From positions 54,111 to 118,110 of the forward strand of contig JAWZYV010015826.1 in assembly GCA_038373885.1 (NCBI GenBank): DNA of 64,000 nucleotides, read 5' to 3'. Below the pieces are notes generated by a model that saw only the letters and a program-made list of their open reading frames with translations, was not told the origin of the DNA and made no database searches. Position 1 is the stretch's first letter. Each line of letters opens with the position of its first letter. Below are positions 45,142 to 59,744 of this stretch, piece after piece. The position numbers were made by a program, and so were the translations under genes. This DNA comes from Cheiracanthium punctorium (lineage: Eukaryota > Arthropoda > Arachnida > Araneae > Cheiracanthiidae).

Positions 45142-47059
45142 GTCATGCATCCCTAGGGATAGCTTTGCTTTCACTGGGGGAATCCGCCTTCACCCTCAAG
45201 AAATAAATAATATATATTAAATGGAATGAGAAGAGCACGTTTATAATGCTTGAGTAATTTTTACAACACCCACGAGTCATAGTCAAATAACATTGCCCAA
45301 AATTTTAGAGAAACCATAGCCAATATATTTACATCGCTTGTTTAAAAAATAAATTTTTAATGTTTAAAATATTAAAACCACAAAATTTTCTGTAAAACGA
45401 ATTACAGCAAATGCACTCTCAAGTAACATGTTTGAACTTTATCGTTGTTACATCAGCAATACGAAAACAAAACTTCGTACAACAAAGTAAGTTCAACGGT
45501 CCAACCACATTTTATCTTGTCCAGGGGTTCTTAACCTTCTTTTGCGACGACCCAAATGTAAAACAATGATTTACTTCGTGACCCTTGGGCCTGTATTACA
45601 GTTATAACTGCTTATTAATATTCCTCTTTAACAAAATGTTGGATTTTCGAAATTAGCCGAGCAAGGCTTCATCATATATATTTGAAAGATGTTATTAGAA
45701 AAGTTAGAAATTTATAAGAAGTTATTAAAAATTGCGTGCATTAGGTAGGATCTTACTAATTGCTTTAAAGCACATATGGGCATATATATGCTAATCAAAG
45801 CGAAAACACAGGATAGTAGTCATTGAAAAATAAAATGGGTCTAACGTGGAATCAAAAGTCTTTAAGAACAGATTATCTCAACACAAAAAATTATATATAT
45901 ACATATACACATGAAGGTTAACAGGCATTTCAACCAGAATTTATTTATTATGAAATAATAAAATCGATTATTTAAAAAACGTGTTCCCTGTAACCTATGA
46001 ACTCTCTGGAATTCAGTAACATAAAACATTTTGATATAAAAAATAAACTTTTCGTGCTTGGTATTGTCGATTTGATGACTAGAAAATTCAAATTGCTTAT
46101 CCCGTCGTAAATACGTGCTTATCCCGTAGCACGTATTTACGAAGCAAACAAGAGACAAGTTCTTATGATGCCCTGAAATCGCTCCTTATCGGTATTTTGA
46201 TGTTCAAACTAATATATCGTTGTAAAGAGAATTATCGTTATAAAGGGAATCAATAATGAAACGATATTAATTTTGTTTTCCATTTCCGACAGTCATGCAT
46301 CCCTAGGGATAAATGCTTTCACTGGGGGATCCGCCTATTCACCCTCAAGCAGTCAATAATATATATTAAATGGAATGATAAGGCCATGTTTATAACTTGA
46401 GTAATTTTTACAACCACAAGCTAGAGTCAAATAACATTGTCAAAATTTTAGAGGAGCCATAGCCAAAATATGTGTATCGCATGATTAAAAACTAAATTTT
46501 CAATGTCGGAATAATTAAAACCACAAAATTTTCTGTAAAACGTATTACAGGAAATGCACTCTCAAGTAACATGTTTTAACTTCATTACATCAGCAAAACG
46601 AAAACAAAACTTAGGCCAAATCGACAGAGGTTTTACGGAGAGCACGTTCAACGGTCCAACCGCATTTTATCTTGTCCAGCGGTTCTTAACCTGCTTTTGC
46701 GGCGACCCAAATGTAAAACAATGATTTACTTCGTGACCCTTGGGCCTGTATTACATTTATAACTGCTTATTAATATTCCACTTTAAAAAAATGTTGGATT
46801 TTCGAAATTAGCCCAGCAAGGCTTCATCATATGCATTTGAAAGATGTTATTATAAAAGTTAGAAATTTATAAGAAGTTATTATAAATTTCGTGCTTTAGG
46901 TAGGATCTTACTAATTGCTTTAAAGCACATATGGGCATATATATGCTAATCAAAGCGAAAACACAGGATAGTAGTCATTGAAAAATAAAATGGGTCTAAC
47001 GCGGAATCAAAAGTCTTTAAGAACAGATTATCTCAACACAAAAAATTATATATATACAT

Positions 47060-47411
47060 AGGGTTGCCAGGTCACAAAACCAAATAGCCGGACAGACCAG
47101 TCAGTTTGGCCGGACATTTGGGTAAAAAGGCCGGACAGCCTACAATATTGAGGATTTTGTCTCAGTATTAAAAGGCACAACAAAAAAATTGTATGTAAAA
47201 TCAAGTTTTTTTTTATTATTACCATGAATCTTGTTCAGTTCTAATGAAATATAAGTAACATCGAATGCCAAATCAGTTCAAGTACTTTATTACTAATCGG
47301 CCAAAGTCACCAGTAAAAAGCCTAACAAAAGCCGGACACTGTTCAGTTTGGCCGGGCACGCAATCAAAAAGCCTAACTATGTGCGGCTTTATCCGGACGC
47401 CTGGCAACGCT
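47060..47411. mobile_element. 352-bp TIR element, copy 1
   Basis: The ends are AGGGTTGCCAGG and, from the right, AGCGTTGCCAGG. Paired GCCGGACA and TTTGGCCGG words lie inside. Units without the insert read straight through ATTATATATATACATATACA, so the target duplication is about 10-12 bp but ambiguous in this AT repeat. It is non-coding; hAT-like is possible. Confidence 0.85.
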
Positions 47412-48429
47412 ATATATACATATACACATGAAGGTTAACAGGCATTTCAACCAGAATTTATTTATTATGAAATAATAAAATCGATTATTTAAAAAACGTG
47501 TTCCCTGTAACCTATGAACTCTCTGGAATTCAGTAACATAAAACATTTTGATATAAAAAATAAACTTTTCGTGCTTGGTATTGTCGATTTGATGACTAGA
47601 AAATTCAAATTGCACAGTTGCTTATCCCGTAGCACGTATTTACGAAGCAAACAAGAGAAGAGTTCTTATGATGCCCTGAAATTGCTCCTTATCGGTATTT
47701 TGATGTTCAAACTAATATATCGTTGTAAAGAGAATTATCGTTATAAAGGGAATCAATAGTGAAACGATATTAATTTTGTTTTTCATTTCCGACAGTCATG
47801 CATCCCTAGGGATAACTGCTTTCACTGGGGGGATACGCCTATTCACCCTCAAGCAGTTAATAATATATATTAAATGGAATGAGAAGAACATGTTTATAAC
47901 TTGAGTAATTTTTAAAACAACAAGCTATAGTCAAATAACATTGCCAAAATTTTAGAGAAGCCATAGCCAATATATGTGTATCATCACATGGTTAAAAAAT
48001 AAATTTTCAATGTCTGAATAATTAAAACCACAAAATTTTCTGCAAAGCTTGTTACAGGAAATGCACTCTCAAGTAATATGTTTGAACTTTATCGTTGTTA
48101 CATCAGCAATACGAAACCAAAACTAAGGAAATATCGACAGAGGTTGTACGGAGAGCACGCTCAACGGTCCAACCACATTTTATCTTGTCCAGGGGTTCTT
48201 AACCTTTTTTTGGGGCGACCCAAATGTAAAACAATGATTTACTTCGCGACCCTTGGGCCTGTATTACAGTTATAAGTGATTATTAATATTCCTTTTTAAC
48301 AAAATGTTGGATTTTCGAAATTAGCCGAGCAAGGTTTCATCACTAGCATTTGTAAGATAGTCTTATAAAAGTTAGAAGTTATAAGAAGTTTTTATAAATT
48401 GCGTGCTTTAGGTAGGATCTTACTAATTA

Positions 48430-48786
48430 TTTTAAAGGATTACCAGTTTTTGTTTTTCGATGCTGCGCTATCTCTGCTCTAAAGAGCATTGCACTGAGGC
48501 AATTTTCCATTTGATCGTGTACTTCCCCTGATGTTCAAATTCGGTAATTTCTGCCAAAGCTAATCCCAAAAATCAGGAAAAAGCAGTGTCCGTTATCTCT
48601 TCAACTCTTAGAGTAGGGGGCGAGTTAGCGTTTCTCCCGCTTTCACCGCACATCTTGCGTTAACGTTGGAGATCAAGTCTCGATCAAACGATCTCCAAAC
48701 TTCATCTATTTTCCATCGTAGCACAGTCCTGACCGCGAAATCAAAAATCTTTAAGAACAAATTATCTCAACAGAAATATATATATA
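48430..48786. repeat. Extra block of the long unit
   Basis: It has counterparts at about 44310-44640, 55990-56361 and 63330-63690 and is absent from short units. It is GC-richer (GGGGGCGAGTTAGCGTTTCT, CACATCTTGCGTTAACGTTG) and sits immediately before the Helitron in three of four long units. Confidence 0.85.
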
Positions 48787-50847
48787 TCCTTATAAATAAA
48801 AATGAAATTCTGTTTGTTTGTTTGTTTGATTGATTCGTATACAAATCCACAAAAATGGACCAATCAGCCTGAAATTTTGCACAGATATGTAAAATAATAT
48901 AGAATAAATCATAGTCCACTTTAAAAATTTGAAAGTCCACCCGTTCCCAGAATTTAAGAGATTTTTTTATGTTCTCCACGCAAAAAGCTTTCTGTAATTG
49001 TAACCCCTGTAGTGAAAAAAGTGTGAAATAAGGATCGTGGTTGCCGTGTGTGGCGATTTTGCAGAATAAAATGTTTTAAATTCTCAAAGTAAAAATAAAA
49101 GAATAATAATGATTTTTTTTGTTAGTTTATATTTGTAAGATTATTATTTTTTTATTATAATATCGTGTGCATGGGAAATCGGAACAGGAATGAAATGTTT
49201 TATACGCAAAACAATAAGAATTGAAGATTTCCGAGGCTAATAGGTAATTTTTTTTAGTTTGGCGAAAAAATAAAATGGCTGAAATGCCGATTCTGAGAAA
49301 TTGAGTTCTACCGGTTTGCACAGATTTCGGCTTGGCGCAATTTATTGAGAGCTTAAGGAAATAGATTTTTGAAAAAGAGGGCAAAGGTTTTATTAGAATA
49401 CAGCGTTAAATTTTAATGATCCGTGAAGAAATAATGCAGTTATTAAGGGATTTCAAGCGATCTATCTCCAGAATTCTCGCCAAATGAGTACATTGATTTA
49501 AGTTGGGGGAATTCCGCCAAATTTCAGAAAATTGAAATCTTCCTATTTAGTACATCTGAGTAACGATGAATAAATAAAACACGTTATAGTTGATAATTTT
49601 AGAAAATTCGGCTGTATTAAGGGATTCCACTTTTCAAATAAAGGCTTGCTTTACTTTTTCGCGATCGAACCTTTTCCCATATTGATTGCTGCTAAGTCAA
49701 TGCTTCGAATGATTTCCTGAAAAAACGCTTGCAAAATGGCGTATGTTGGCACTTTGGCGAGGCTTAGATTTGAAACTGGATTTTATTTGAGACTGGGATA
49801 TATAATGAGACTGGTTATAGATAAAAATGAATGTTGGTATGTGTGTATGAGGTTGAAAAACTCCAGCACCGTTGGGCACTGTTGCACCATGAAATTTGGT
49901 TCACCTAAGTCTTTTATCATGGAGAAGCTTTTTATGCTATCCGTTTTCCTCTAACTTGCCACCAGGTGACGCAGCAGAACGTTGAATTCTATTCCGTTTA
50001 GCCGTTTACTATGCGAATATCGTCCAACCGATTTCGATGAAATTTGGTACACGCGGATATTAGAACACGGAGAATATTTTTCAGTATCCATTTTGCTGTA
50101 ACATGCCGCTAAATGGCCCTGCAACGCATCAACTTCTATAGCTTTCGACGGATCGGCATAAAATTTCTTATACTTACACATTTGAGCACGAAGAATATTT
50201 TCTAACTGTGTTCCTTTTGATGTTACTCACCACTAGATGGCACTGCAATGCATTATTATTTTAACTCGCCACTAGATGACGCTGCAGCAGGCCAAATTCT
50301 TGACCATTCAAACGGTCGCTATGAAAATCGGTATACATAGCTATTTGAACAATGAGAATATTTTGGCGTTATCCATTTTGCTATAACTCGCCACTTGACG
50401 GCACTGTAGCAAATCATTACTTTAATTAACCACTAGATCGCGCTGCAGTGTATCACTTCTTGACTGTGCAACTGATCGCTATGAAAATAGGTATACATAG
50501 ATATTTGAACACGGGGAAGAGTTTCACGTTAGATGTCGCGTCAACACATGAACTTCAGGGCTGCCCAGCCGATCGTCCTGAAATTTCAAATTCATCGATA
50601 TCTGGATGCGAAGAATATTTTCGCCGTATCCGTATTGCTAAAACTCGCCACTAGATTGCGCTACGACGCATGGCCTTCTGCACCGTACAAACGATTGCCT
50701 TGAAATTCGGTATGCATGGTTATTGAACACAATATAATGCGATATCCATTTTGCTATATCTCTTTATTACAATAAATAGTAATCACCACAAATCGTAATA
50801 TCAAAAAGTCCATTCATTCCCGTGCGAAGAACGGGTACTTCAGCTAG
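48787..50847 (+). mobile_element. Non-autonomous Helitron, copy 1
   Basis: It starts TCCTTATAAATAAAAATGAA followed by (GTTT)n, and ends with the small hairpin CCCGT-GCGAAGA-ACGGG, then TACTTCAG and CTAG before T. TC start, 3' hairpin and CTRR end between A and T, with no TIRs or target duplication, are the Helitron hallmarks. It is 2061 bp. No replicase or helicase frame is present; frames of 60-85 codons are identical in copy 2 only because the copies are near identical. Confidence 0.88.
49955..50670. repeat. Degenerate repeats inside the Helitron, core CGCCACTAGATGGCGCTGCA
   Basis: Seven variants (near 49958, 50104, 50228, 50267, 50388, 50428, 50646) are embedded in units with GGTCGCTATGAAAATCGGTA-like, ATATTTGAACACGGAGAATA-like and TATCCATTTTGCTATAAC blocks. 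Major spacing is about 120-145 bp. Confidence 0.8.
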
Positions 50848-52006
50848 TATGTATATAAATAAATATCCGCAGGAAGGTTAACAGGCATTTCAACCAGAAT
50901 TTATTTGCTGTAAAATAATAAAATTAACAAATTAAAAAACGAGTTCTGCTTAAGTTCTGAACTCACCGGAATCCAGTAACAGAATATCTTTTAATATAAA
51001 AATTTACTTCTCCAGCTACGTTTAGTTCTTTTCACTACTTGTTAAATTCAAGTTGCGCTGCGGCTTATCCCGTAGTACGTATTTATAAAGCAATCAAGAG
51101 ACAAGTTCTTATGATGCCCTAAAATCGCTCCTTATCGGTATTTTGATGTTCAAACCAATATATCGTTGTAAAGAGAATTATCGTTATAAAGGGAATCAAT
51201 AGTGAAACGATATTAATTTTGTTTTTCATTTCCTACAGTCATGCATCCCTAGGGATAACTGCTTTCACTGGGGGGATCCGCCTATTCCCCCTCAAGCAGT
51301 CAATAATATATATTAAATGGAATGATAAGGCCATGTTTATAACTTGAGTAATTGTTACAACCACAAGCTAGAGTCAAATAACATTGTCAAAATTTTAGAG
51401 GAGCCATAGCCAAAATATGTGTATCGCATAATTAAAAACTAAATTTTCAATGTCTGAATAATTAAAACCACAAAATTTTCTGTAAAACGTTTTACAGGAA
51501 ATGCACTCTCAAGTAACATGTTTTAACTTCATTACATCAGCAAAACGAAAACAAAACTTAGGCCAAATCGACAGAGGTTTTACGGAGAGCACGTTCAACG
51601 GTCCAACCGCATTTTATCTTGTCCAGCGGTTCTTAAAATGCTTTTGCGGCGACCCAAATGTAAAACAATGATTTACTTCGTGACCCTTGGGCCTGTATTA
51701 CATTTATAACTGCTTATTAATATTCCACTTTAACAAAATGTTGGATTTTCGAAATTAGCCGAGCAAGGCTTCATCATATGCATTTGAAAGATGTTATTAT
51801 AAAAGTTAGAAATTTATAAGAAGTTATTATAAATTTCGTGCTTTAGGTAGGATCTTACTAATTGTTTTAAAGCACATATGGGCATATATATACTAATCAA
51901 AGCGAAAACACAGGATAGTAGTCATTGAAAAATAAAATGGGTCTAACGCGGAATCAAAAGTCTTTAAGAACAGATTATCTCAACACAAAAAATTATATAT
52001 ATACAT

Positions 52007-52358
52007 AGGGTTGCCAGGTCACAAAACCAAATAGCCGGACAGACCAGTCAGTTTGGCCGGAGATTTGGGTAAAAAGGCCGGACAGCCTACAATATTGAGG
52101 ATTTTGTCTCAGTATTAATAGGCACAACAAAAAAATTGTATGTAAAATCAAGTTTTTTTTTATTATTACCATGAATCTTGTTCAGTTCTAATGAAATATA
52201 AGTAACATCGAATGCCAAATCAGTTCAAGTACTTTATTACTAATCGGCCAAAGTCACCAGTAAAAAGCCTAACAAAAGCCGGACACTGTTCAGTTTGGCC
52301 GGGCACTCAATCAAAAAGCCTAACTATGTGCGGCTTTATCCGGACGCCTGGCAACGCT
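52007..52358. mobile_element. 352-bp TIR element, copy 2
   Basis: It has the same ends and site as copy 1. It differs from copy 3 at about one position by eye, so the two 1.5-kb units duplicated very recently. Confidence 0.85.
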
Positions 52359-53506
52359 ATATATACATATACACATGAAGGTTAACAGGCATTTCAACCA
52401 GAATTTATTTATTATGAAATAATAAAATCGATTATTTAAAAAACGTGTTCCCTGTAACCTATGAACTCTCTGGAATTCAGTAACATAAAACATTTTGATA
52501 TAAAAAATAAACTTTTCGTGCTTGGTATTGTCAATTTGATGACTAGAAAATTCAAATTGCACTGTTGCTTATCCCGTAGCACGTATTTACGAAGCAAACA
52601 ACAGAAGAGTTCTTATGATGCCCTGAAATTGCTCCTTATCGGTATTTTGATGTTCAATCTAATATATCGTTGTAAAGAGAATTATCGTTAGAAAGGGAAT
52701 CAATAGTGAAACGATATTAATTTTGTTTTTCATTTCCGACAGTCATGCATCCCTAGGGATAACTGCTTTCACTGGGGGGATCCGCCTATTCACCCTCAAG
52801 CAGTTAATAATATATATTAAATGGAATGAGAAGAACATGTTTATAACTTGAGTAATTTTTAAAACAACAAGCTATAGTCAAATAACACTGCCAAAATTTT
52901 AGAGAAGCCATAGCCAATATATGTGTATAGTCACATGGTTAAAAAATAAATTTTCAATGTCTGAATAATTAAAACCACAAAATTTTCTGTAAAACGTGTT
53001 ACAGGAAATGCACTCTCAAGTAACATGTTTGAACTTCATTACAGCAGCAAAACGAAAACAAAACTTAGGCCAAATCGACAGAGGTTGTACGGAGAGCACG
53101 TTCAACGGTCCAACCACATTTTTATCTTGTCCAGCGGTTCTTAACCAGCTTTTGCGAATGTAAAACAATGATTTACTTCGTGACCCTTGGGCCTGTATTA
53201 CATTTATAACTGCTTATTAATATTCCACTTTAACAAATTGTTGGATTTTCGAAATTAGCCGAGCAAGGCTTCATCATATGCATTTGAAAGATGTTATTAT
53301 AAAAGTTAGAAATTTATAAGAAGTTATTATAAATTTCGTGCTTTAGGTAGGATCTTACTAATTGTTTTAAAGCACATATGGGCATATATATACTAATCAA
53401 AGCGAAAACACAGGATAGTAGTCATTGAAAAATAAAATGGGTCTAACGCGGAATCAAAAGTCTTTAAGAACAGATTATCTCAACACAAAAAATTATATAT
53501 ATACAT

Positions 53507-53858
53507 AGGGTTGCCAGGTCACAAAACCAAATAGCCGGACAGACCAGTCAGTTTGGCCGGAGATTTGGGTAAAAAGGCCGGACAGCCTACAATATTGAGG
53601 ATTTTGTCTCAGTATTAATAGGCACAACAAAAAAATTGTATGTAAAATCAAGTTTTTTTTTATTATTACAATGAATCTTGTTCAGTTCTAATGAAATATA
53701 AGTAACATCGAATGCCAAATCAGTTCAAGTACTTTATTACTAATCGGCCAAAGTCACCAGTAAAAAGCCTAACAAAAGCCGGACACTGTTCAGTTTGGCC
53801 GGGCACTCAATCAAAAAGCCTAACTATGTGCGGCTTTATCCGGACGCCTGGCAACGCT
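53507..53858. mobile_element. 352-bp TIR element, copy 3
   Basis: It lies exactly 1500 bp after copy 2, with the same flanks. Confidence 0.85.
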
Positions 53859-56361
53859 ATATATACATATACACATGAAGGTTAACAGGCATTTCAACCA
53901 GAATTTATTTATTATGAAATAATAAAATCGATTATTTAAAAAACGTGTTCCCTGTAACCTATGAACTCTCTGGAATTCAGTAACATAAAACATTTTGATA
54001 TAAAAAATAAACTTTTCGTGCTTGGTATTGTCAATTTGATGACTAGAAAATTCAAATTGCACTGTTGCTTATCCCGTAGCACGTATTTACGAAGCAAACA
54101 ACAGAAGAGTTCTTATGATGCCCTGAAATTGCTCCTTATCGGTATTTTGATGTTCAAACTAATATATCGTTGTAAAGAGAATTATCGTTAGAAAGGGAAT
54201 CAATAGTGAAACGATATTAATTTTGTTTTTCATTTCCGACAGTCATGCATCCCTAGGGATAACTGCTTTCACTGGGGGGATCCGCCTATTCACCCTCAAG
54301 CAGTTAATAATATATATTAAATGGAATGAGAAGAACATGTTTATAACTTGAGTAATTTTTAAAACAACAAGCTATAGTCAAATAACACTGCCAAAATTTT
54401 AGAGAAGCCATAGCCAATATATGTGTATCATCACATGGTTAAAAAATAAATTTTCAATGTCTGAATAATTAAAACCACAAAATTTTCTGTAAAACGTGTT
54501 ACAGGAAATGCACTCTCAAGTAACATGTTTGAACTTCATTACAGCAGCAAAACGAAAACAAAACTTAGGCCAAATCGACAGAGGTTGTACGGAGAGCACG
54601 TTCAACGGTCCAACCACATTTTTATCTTGTCCAGCGGTTCTTAACCAGCTTTTGCGAATGTAAAACAATGATTTACTTCGTGACCCTTGGGCCTGTATTA
54701 CATTTATAACTGCTTATTAATATTCCACTTTAACAAAATGTTGGATTTTCGAAATTAGCCGAGCAAGGCTTCATCATATGCATTTGAAAGATGTTATTAT
54801 AAAAGTTAGAAATTTATAAGAAGTAATTATAAATTGCGTGCTTTAGGTAGGATCTTAAAAATTGATTTAAAGCACATATGGACATATATATGCCAATCAC
54901 AGCGAAAACACACGATAGTAGTCATTGAAAAAAAAATGCGTCTCACGCGGAATCAAAAGTCTTTAAGAACAGATTATCTCAACAGAAAAAATTGCATATA
55001 TACATATACACATGAAGGTTAACAGCCATTTCAACCAGAATTTATTTATTATGAAATAATAAAATAATTATTAAAAAACGTGTTCCCAGTAACTTATGAA
55101 CTCTCTGGAATTCAGTAACAGAAAACATTTTGATATAAAAAATAAACTTTTCGTGCTTGGTATTGTCGATTTGATGACTAGAAAATTCAAATTGCACTGT
55201 TGCTTATCCCGTAGCACGTATTTACGAAGCAAACAAGAGACAAGTTCTTATGATGCCCTGAAATCGCTCCTTATCGGTATTTTGATGTTCAAACTAATAT
55301 ATCGTTGTAAAGAGAATTATCGTTATAAAGGTAATCAATAGTGAAACGATATTCATTTTGTTTTTCATTTCCGACAGTCATGCATCCCTAGGGATAACTG
55401 CTTTTACTGGGGGGGATCCGCCTATTCACCCTCAAACAGTTAATAATATATATTAAATGGAATGAGAAGAACATGTTTATAACTTGAGTAATTTTTACAA
55501 CCACAAGCTATAGTTAAATAGCATTGCCAAAATTTTACAGAAGCCATAGCCAATATATGTGTATCATCACATGGTCAAAAAATAAACTTTCAATGTCTGA
55601 ATAATTAAAACCACAAAATTTTCTGTAAAACGTGTTACAGGAAATGCACTCTCAAGTAATATGTTTGAACTTTATCGTTGTTACATCAGCAATACGAAAC
55701 CAAAACTTGGGCCAAATCGACAGAGGTTGTACGGAGAGCACGTTCAACGGTCCAACCACATTTTATCTTGTCCAGGGGTTCTTAACCGTTTTTTTTGCGG
55801 CGACCCAAATGTAAAACAATGATTTACTTCGCGACCCTTGGGCCTGTATTACAGTTATAAGTGATTATTAATATTCCTTTTTAACAAAATGTTGGATTTT
55901 CGAAATTAGCCGAGCAAGGTTTCCTCACTAGCATTTGTAAGATATTCTTATAAAAGTAAGAAGTTATTATAAATGACGTGCTTTAGGTAGGATCTTACTA
56001 ATTTTTTTAAAGGGTTACCAGTTTTTGTTTTTCGATGCTGCGCTATCTCTGCTCTGAAGAGCATTGCACTGAGGCAATTTTCCATTTGATCGTGTACTTC
56101 CCCTGATGTTCAAATTCGGTAATTTCTGCCATAGCTAATCCCAAAAATCAGGAAAAAGCAGTTGCCGTTATCTCTTCAACTCTTAGAGTAGGGGGCGAGT
56201 TAGCGTTTCTCCCGCTTTCACCACACATCTTGCGTTAACGTTGGAGATCAAGTCTGGATCAAACGATCTCCAAACTTCATCTATTTTCCATCGTAGCACA
56301 GTCCTGACCGCGAAATCAAAAATCTTTAAGAACAAATTATCTCAACAGAAATATATATATA

Positions 56362-58420
56362 TCCTTATAAATAAAAATGAAATTCTGTTTGTTTGTTTGT
56401 TTGATTGATTCGTATACAAATCCACAAAAATGGACCAATCAGCCTGAAATTTTGCACAGATATGTAAAATAATATAGAATAAATCATAGTCCACTTTAAA
56501 AATTTGAAAGTCCACCCGTTCCCAGAATTTAAGAGATTTTTTTATGTTCTCCACGCAAAAAGCTTTCTGTAATTGTAACCCCTGTAGTGAAAAAAGTGTG
56601 AAATAAGGATCGTGGTTGCCGTGTGTGGCGATATCAGAATAAAATGTTTTAAATTCTCAAAGTAAAAATAAAAGAATAATAATGATTTTTTTTGTTAGTT
56701 TATATTTGTAAGATTATTATTTTTTTATTATAATATCGTGTGCATGGGAAATCGGAACAGGAATGAAATGTTTTATACGCAAAACAATAAGAATTGAAGA
56801 TTTCCGAGGCTAATAGGTAATTTTTTTTAGTTTGGCGAAAAAATAAAATGGCTGAAATGCCGATTCTGAGAAATTGAGTTCTACCGGTTTGCACAGATTT
56901 CGGCTTGGCGCAATTTATTGAGAGCTTAAGGAAATAGATTTTTGAAAAAGAGGGCAAAGGTTTTATTAGAATACAGCGTTAAATTTTAATGATCCGTGAA
57001 GAAATAATGCAGTTATTAAGGGATTTCAAGCGATCTATCTCCAGAATTCTCGCCAAATGAGTACATTGATTTAAGTTGGGGGAATTCCGCCAAATTTCAG
57101 AAAATTGAAATCTTCCTATTTAGTACATCTGAGTAACCATGAATAAATAAAACACGTTATAGTTGATAATTTTAGAAAATTCGGCTGTATTAAGGGATTC
57201 CACTTTTCAAATAAAGGCTTGCTTTACTTTTTCGCGATCGAACCTTTTCCCATATTGATTGCTGCTAAGTCAATGCTTCGAATGATTTCCTGAAAAAACG
57301 CTTGCAAAATGGCGTATGTTGGCACTTTGGCGAGGCTTAGATTTGAAACTGGATTTTATTTGAGACTGGGATATATAATGAGACTGGTTATAGATAAAAA
57401 TGAATGTTGGTATGTGTGTATGAGGTTGAAAAACTCCAGCACCGTTGGGCACTGTTGCACCATGAAATTTGGTTCACCTAAGTCTTTTATCATGGAGAAG
57501 CTTTTTATGCTATCCGTTTTCCTCTAACTTGCCACCAGGTGACGCAGCAGAACGTTGAATTCTATTCCGTTTAGCCGTTTACTATGCGAATATCGTCCAA
57601 CCGATTTCGATGAAATTTGGTACACGCGGATATTAGAACACGGAGAATATTTTTCAGTATCCATTTTGCTGTAACATGCCGCTAAATGGCCCTGCAACGC
57701 ATCAACTTCTATAGCTTTCGACGGATCGGCATAAAATTTCTTATACTTACACATTTGAGCACGAAGAATATTTTCTAACTGTGTTCCTTTTGATGTTACT
57801 CACCACTAGATGGCACTGCAATGCATTATTATTTTAACTCGCCACTAGATGACGCTGCAGCAGGCCAAATTCTTGACCATTCAAACGGTCGCTATGAAAA
57901 TCGGTATACATAGCTATTTGAACAATGAGAATATTTTGGCGTTATCCATTTTGCTATAACTCGCCACTTGACGGCACTGTAGCAAATCATTACTTTAATT
58001 AACCACTAGATCGCGCTGCAGTGTATCACTTCTTGACTGTGCAACTGATCGCTATGAAAATAGGTATACATAGATATTTGAACACGGGGAAGAGTTTCGC
58101 GTTAGATGTCGCGTCAACACATGAACTTCAGGGCTGCCCAGCCGATCGTCCTGAAATTTCAAATTCATCGATATCTGGATGCGAAGAATATTTTCGCCGT
58201 ATCCGTTTTGCTAAAACTCGCCACTAGATTGCGCTACGACGCATGGCCTTCTGCACCGTACAAACGATTGCCTTGAAATTCGGTATGCATGGTTATTGAA
58301 CACAATATAATGCGATATCCATTTTGCTATATCTCTTTATTACAATAAATAGTAATCACCACAAATCGTAATATCAAACAGTCCATTCATTCCCGTGCGA
58401 AGAACGGGTACTTCAGCTAG
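56362..58420 (+). mobile_element. Non-autonomous Helitron, copy 2
   Basis: It is nearly identical to 48787-50847 with only a few differences by eye, for example GGCGATTTTGCAG against GGCGATATCAG near 56630. It sits in the same site of a long unit, so it was copied with the array, not by separate insertion. Confidence 0.88.
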
Positions 58421-59744
58421 TATGTATATAAATAAATATCCGCAGGAAGGTTAACAGGCATTTCAACCAGAATTTATTTACCGTAAAATAATAAAATAAA
58501 CAAATTAAAAAACGAGTTCTGCTTAAGTTCTGAACTCACCGGAATTCAGTAACAGAATATCTTTTAATATAAAAATTAACTTCTCCAGCTACGTTTAGTT
58601 CTTTTTAGTACTTCGGAAATTCAAGTTGCGCTGCGGCTTATCCCGTAGTACGTATTTGTTAAGCTATCAAGAGACAAGTTCTTATGATGCCCTGAAATCG
58701 CTCCTTATCGGTATTTTGATGTTCAAACCAATATATCGTTGTAAAGAGAATTATCGTTATAAAGGGAATCAATAGTGAAACGATATTAATTTTGTTTTTC
58801 ATTTCCTACAGTCATGCATCCCTAGGGATAACTGCTTTCACTGGGGGTATCCGCCTATTCCCCCTCAAGCAGTCAATAATATATATTAAATGGAATGATA
58901 AGGCCATGTTTATAACTTGAGTAATTTTTACAGCCACAAGCTATAGTCAAATAACATTGTCAAAATTTTAGAGAAGCCATAGCCAATATATGTGTATCAT
59001 CACATGGTTAAAAAATAAATTTTCAATGTCTGAATAATTAAAACCACAAAATTTTCTATAAAACGTGTTACAGGAAATGCACTCTCAAGTAACATGTTTG
59101 AACTTCATTACAGCAGCAAAACGAAAACAAAACTTAGGCCAAATCGACAGAGGTTGTACGGAGAGCACGTTCAACGGTCCAACCACATTTTTATCTTGTC
59201 CTGCGGTTCTTAACCAGCTTTTGCGGCGACCCAAATGTAAAACAATGATTTACTTCGTGACCCTTGGGCCTGTATTACATTTATAACTGCTTATTAATAT
59301 TCCACTTTAACAAAATGTTGGATTTTCGAAATTAGCCGAGCAAGGCTTCATCATATGCATTTGAAAGATGTTATTATAAAAGTTAGAAATTTATAAGAAG
59401 TAATTATAAATTGCGTGCTTTAGGTAGGATCTTAAAAATTGATTTAAAGCACATAAGGACATATATATGCCAATCACAGCGAAAACACACGATAGTAGTC
59501 ATTGAAAAAAAAATGCGTCTCACCCGGAATCAAAAGTCTTTAAGAACAGATTATCTAACAGAAAAAATTGCATATATACATATACACATGAAGGTTAACA
59601 GCCATTTCAACCAGAATTTATTTATTATGAAATAATAAAATTAAAATTAAAAAACGTGTACCCTGTAACTTATGAACTCTCTGGAATTCATTAACAGAAA
59701 ACATTTTGATATAAAAAATAATCTTTTCGTGCTTGGTATTGATT

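Larger units (their letters stand above)
51238..58810. repeat. Complete higher-order super-unit, 7573 bp
   Basis: It is made of two 1.5-kb units carrying the TIR element (51238 and 52742 anchors), one plain unit (54242) and one long unit with the Helitron (55377). The super-unit before it has three units before the Helitron, and the one after it has four. Confidence 0.85.
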
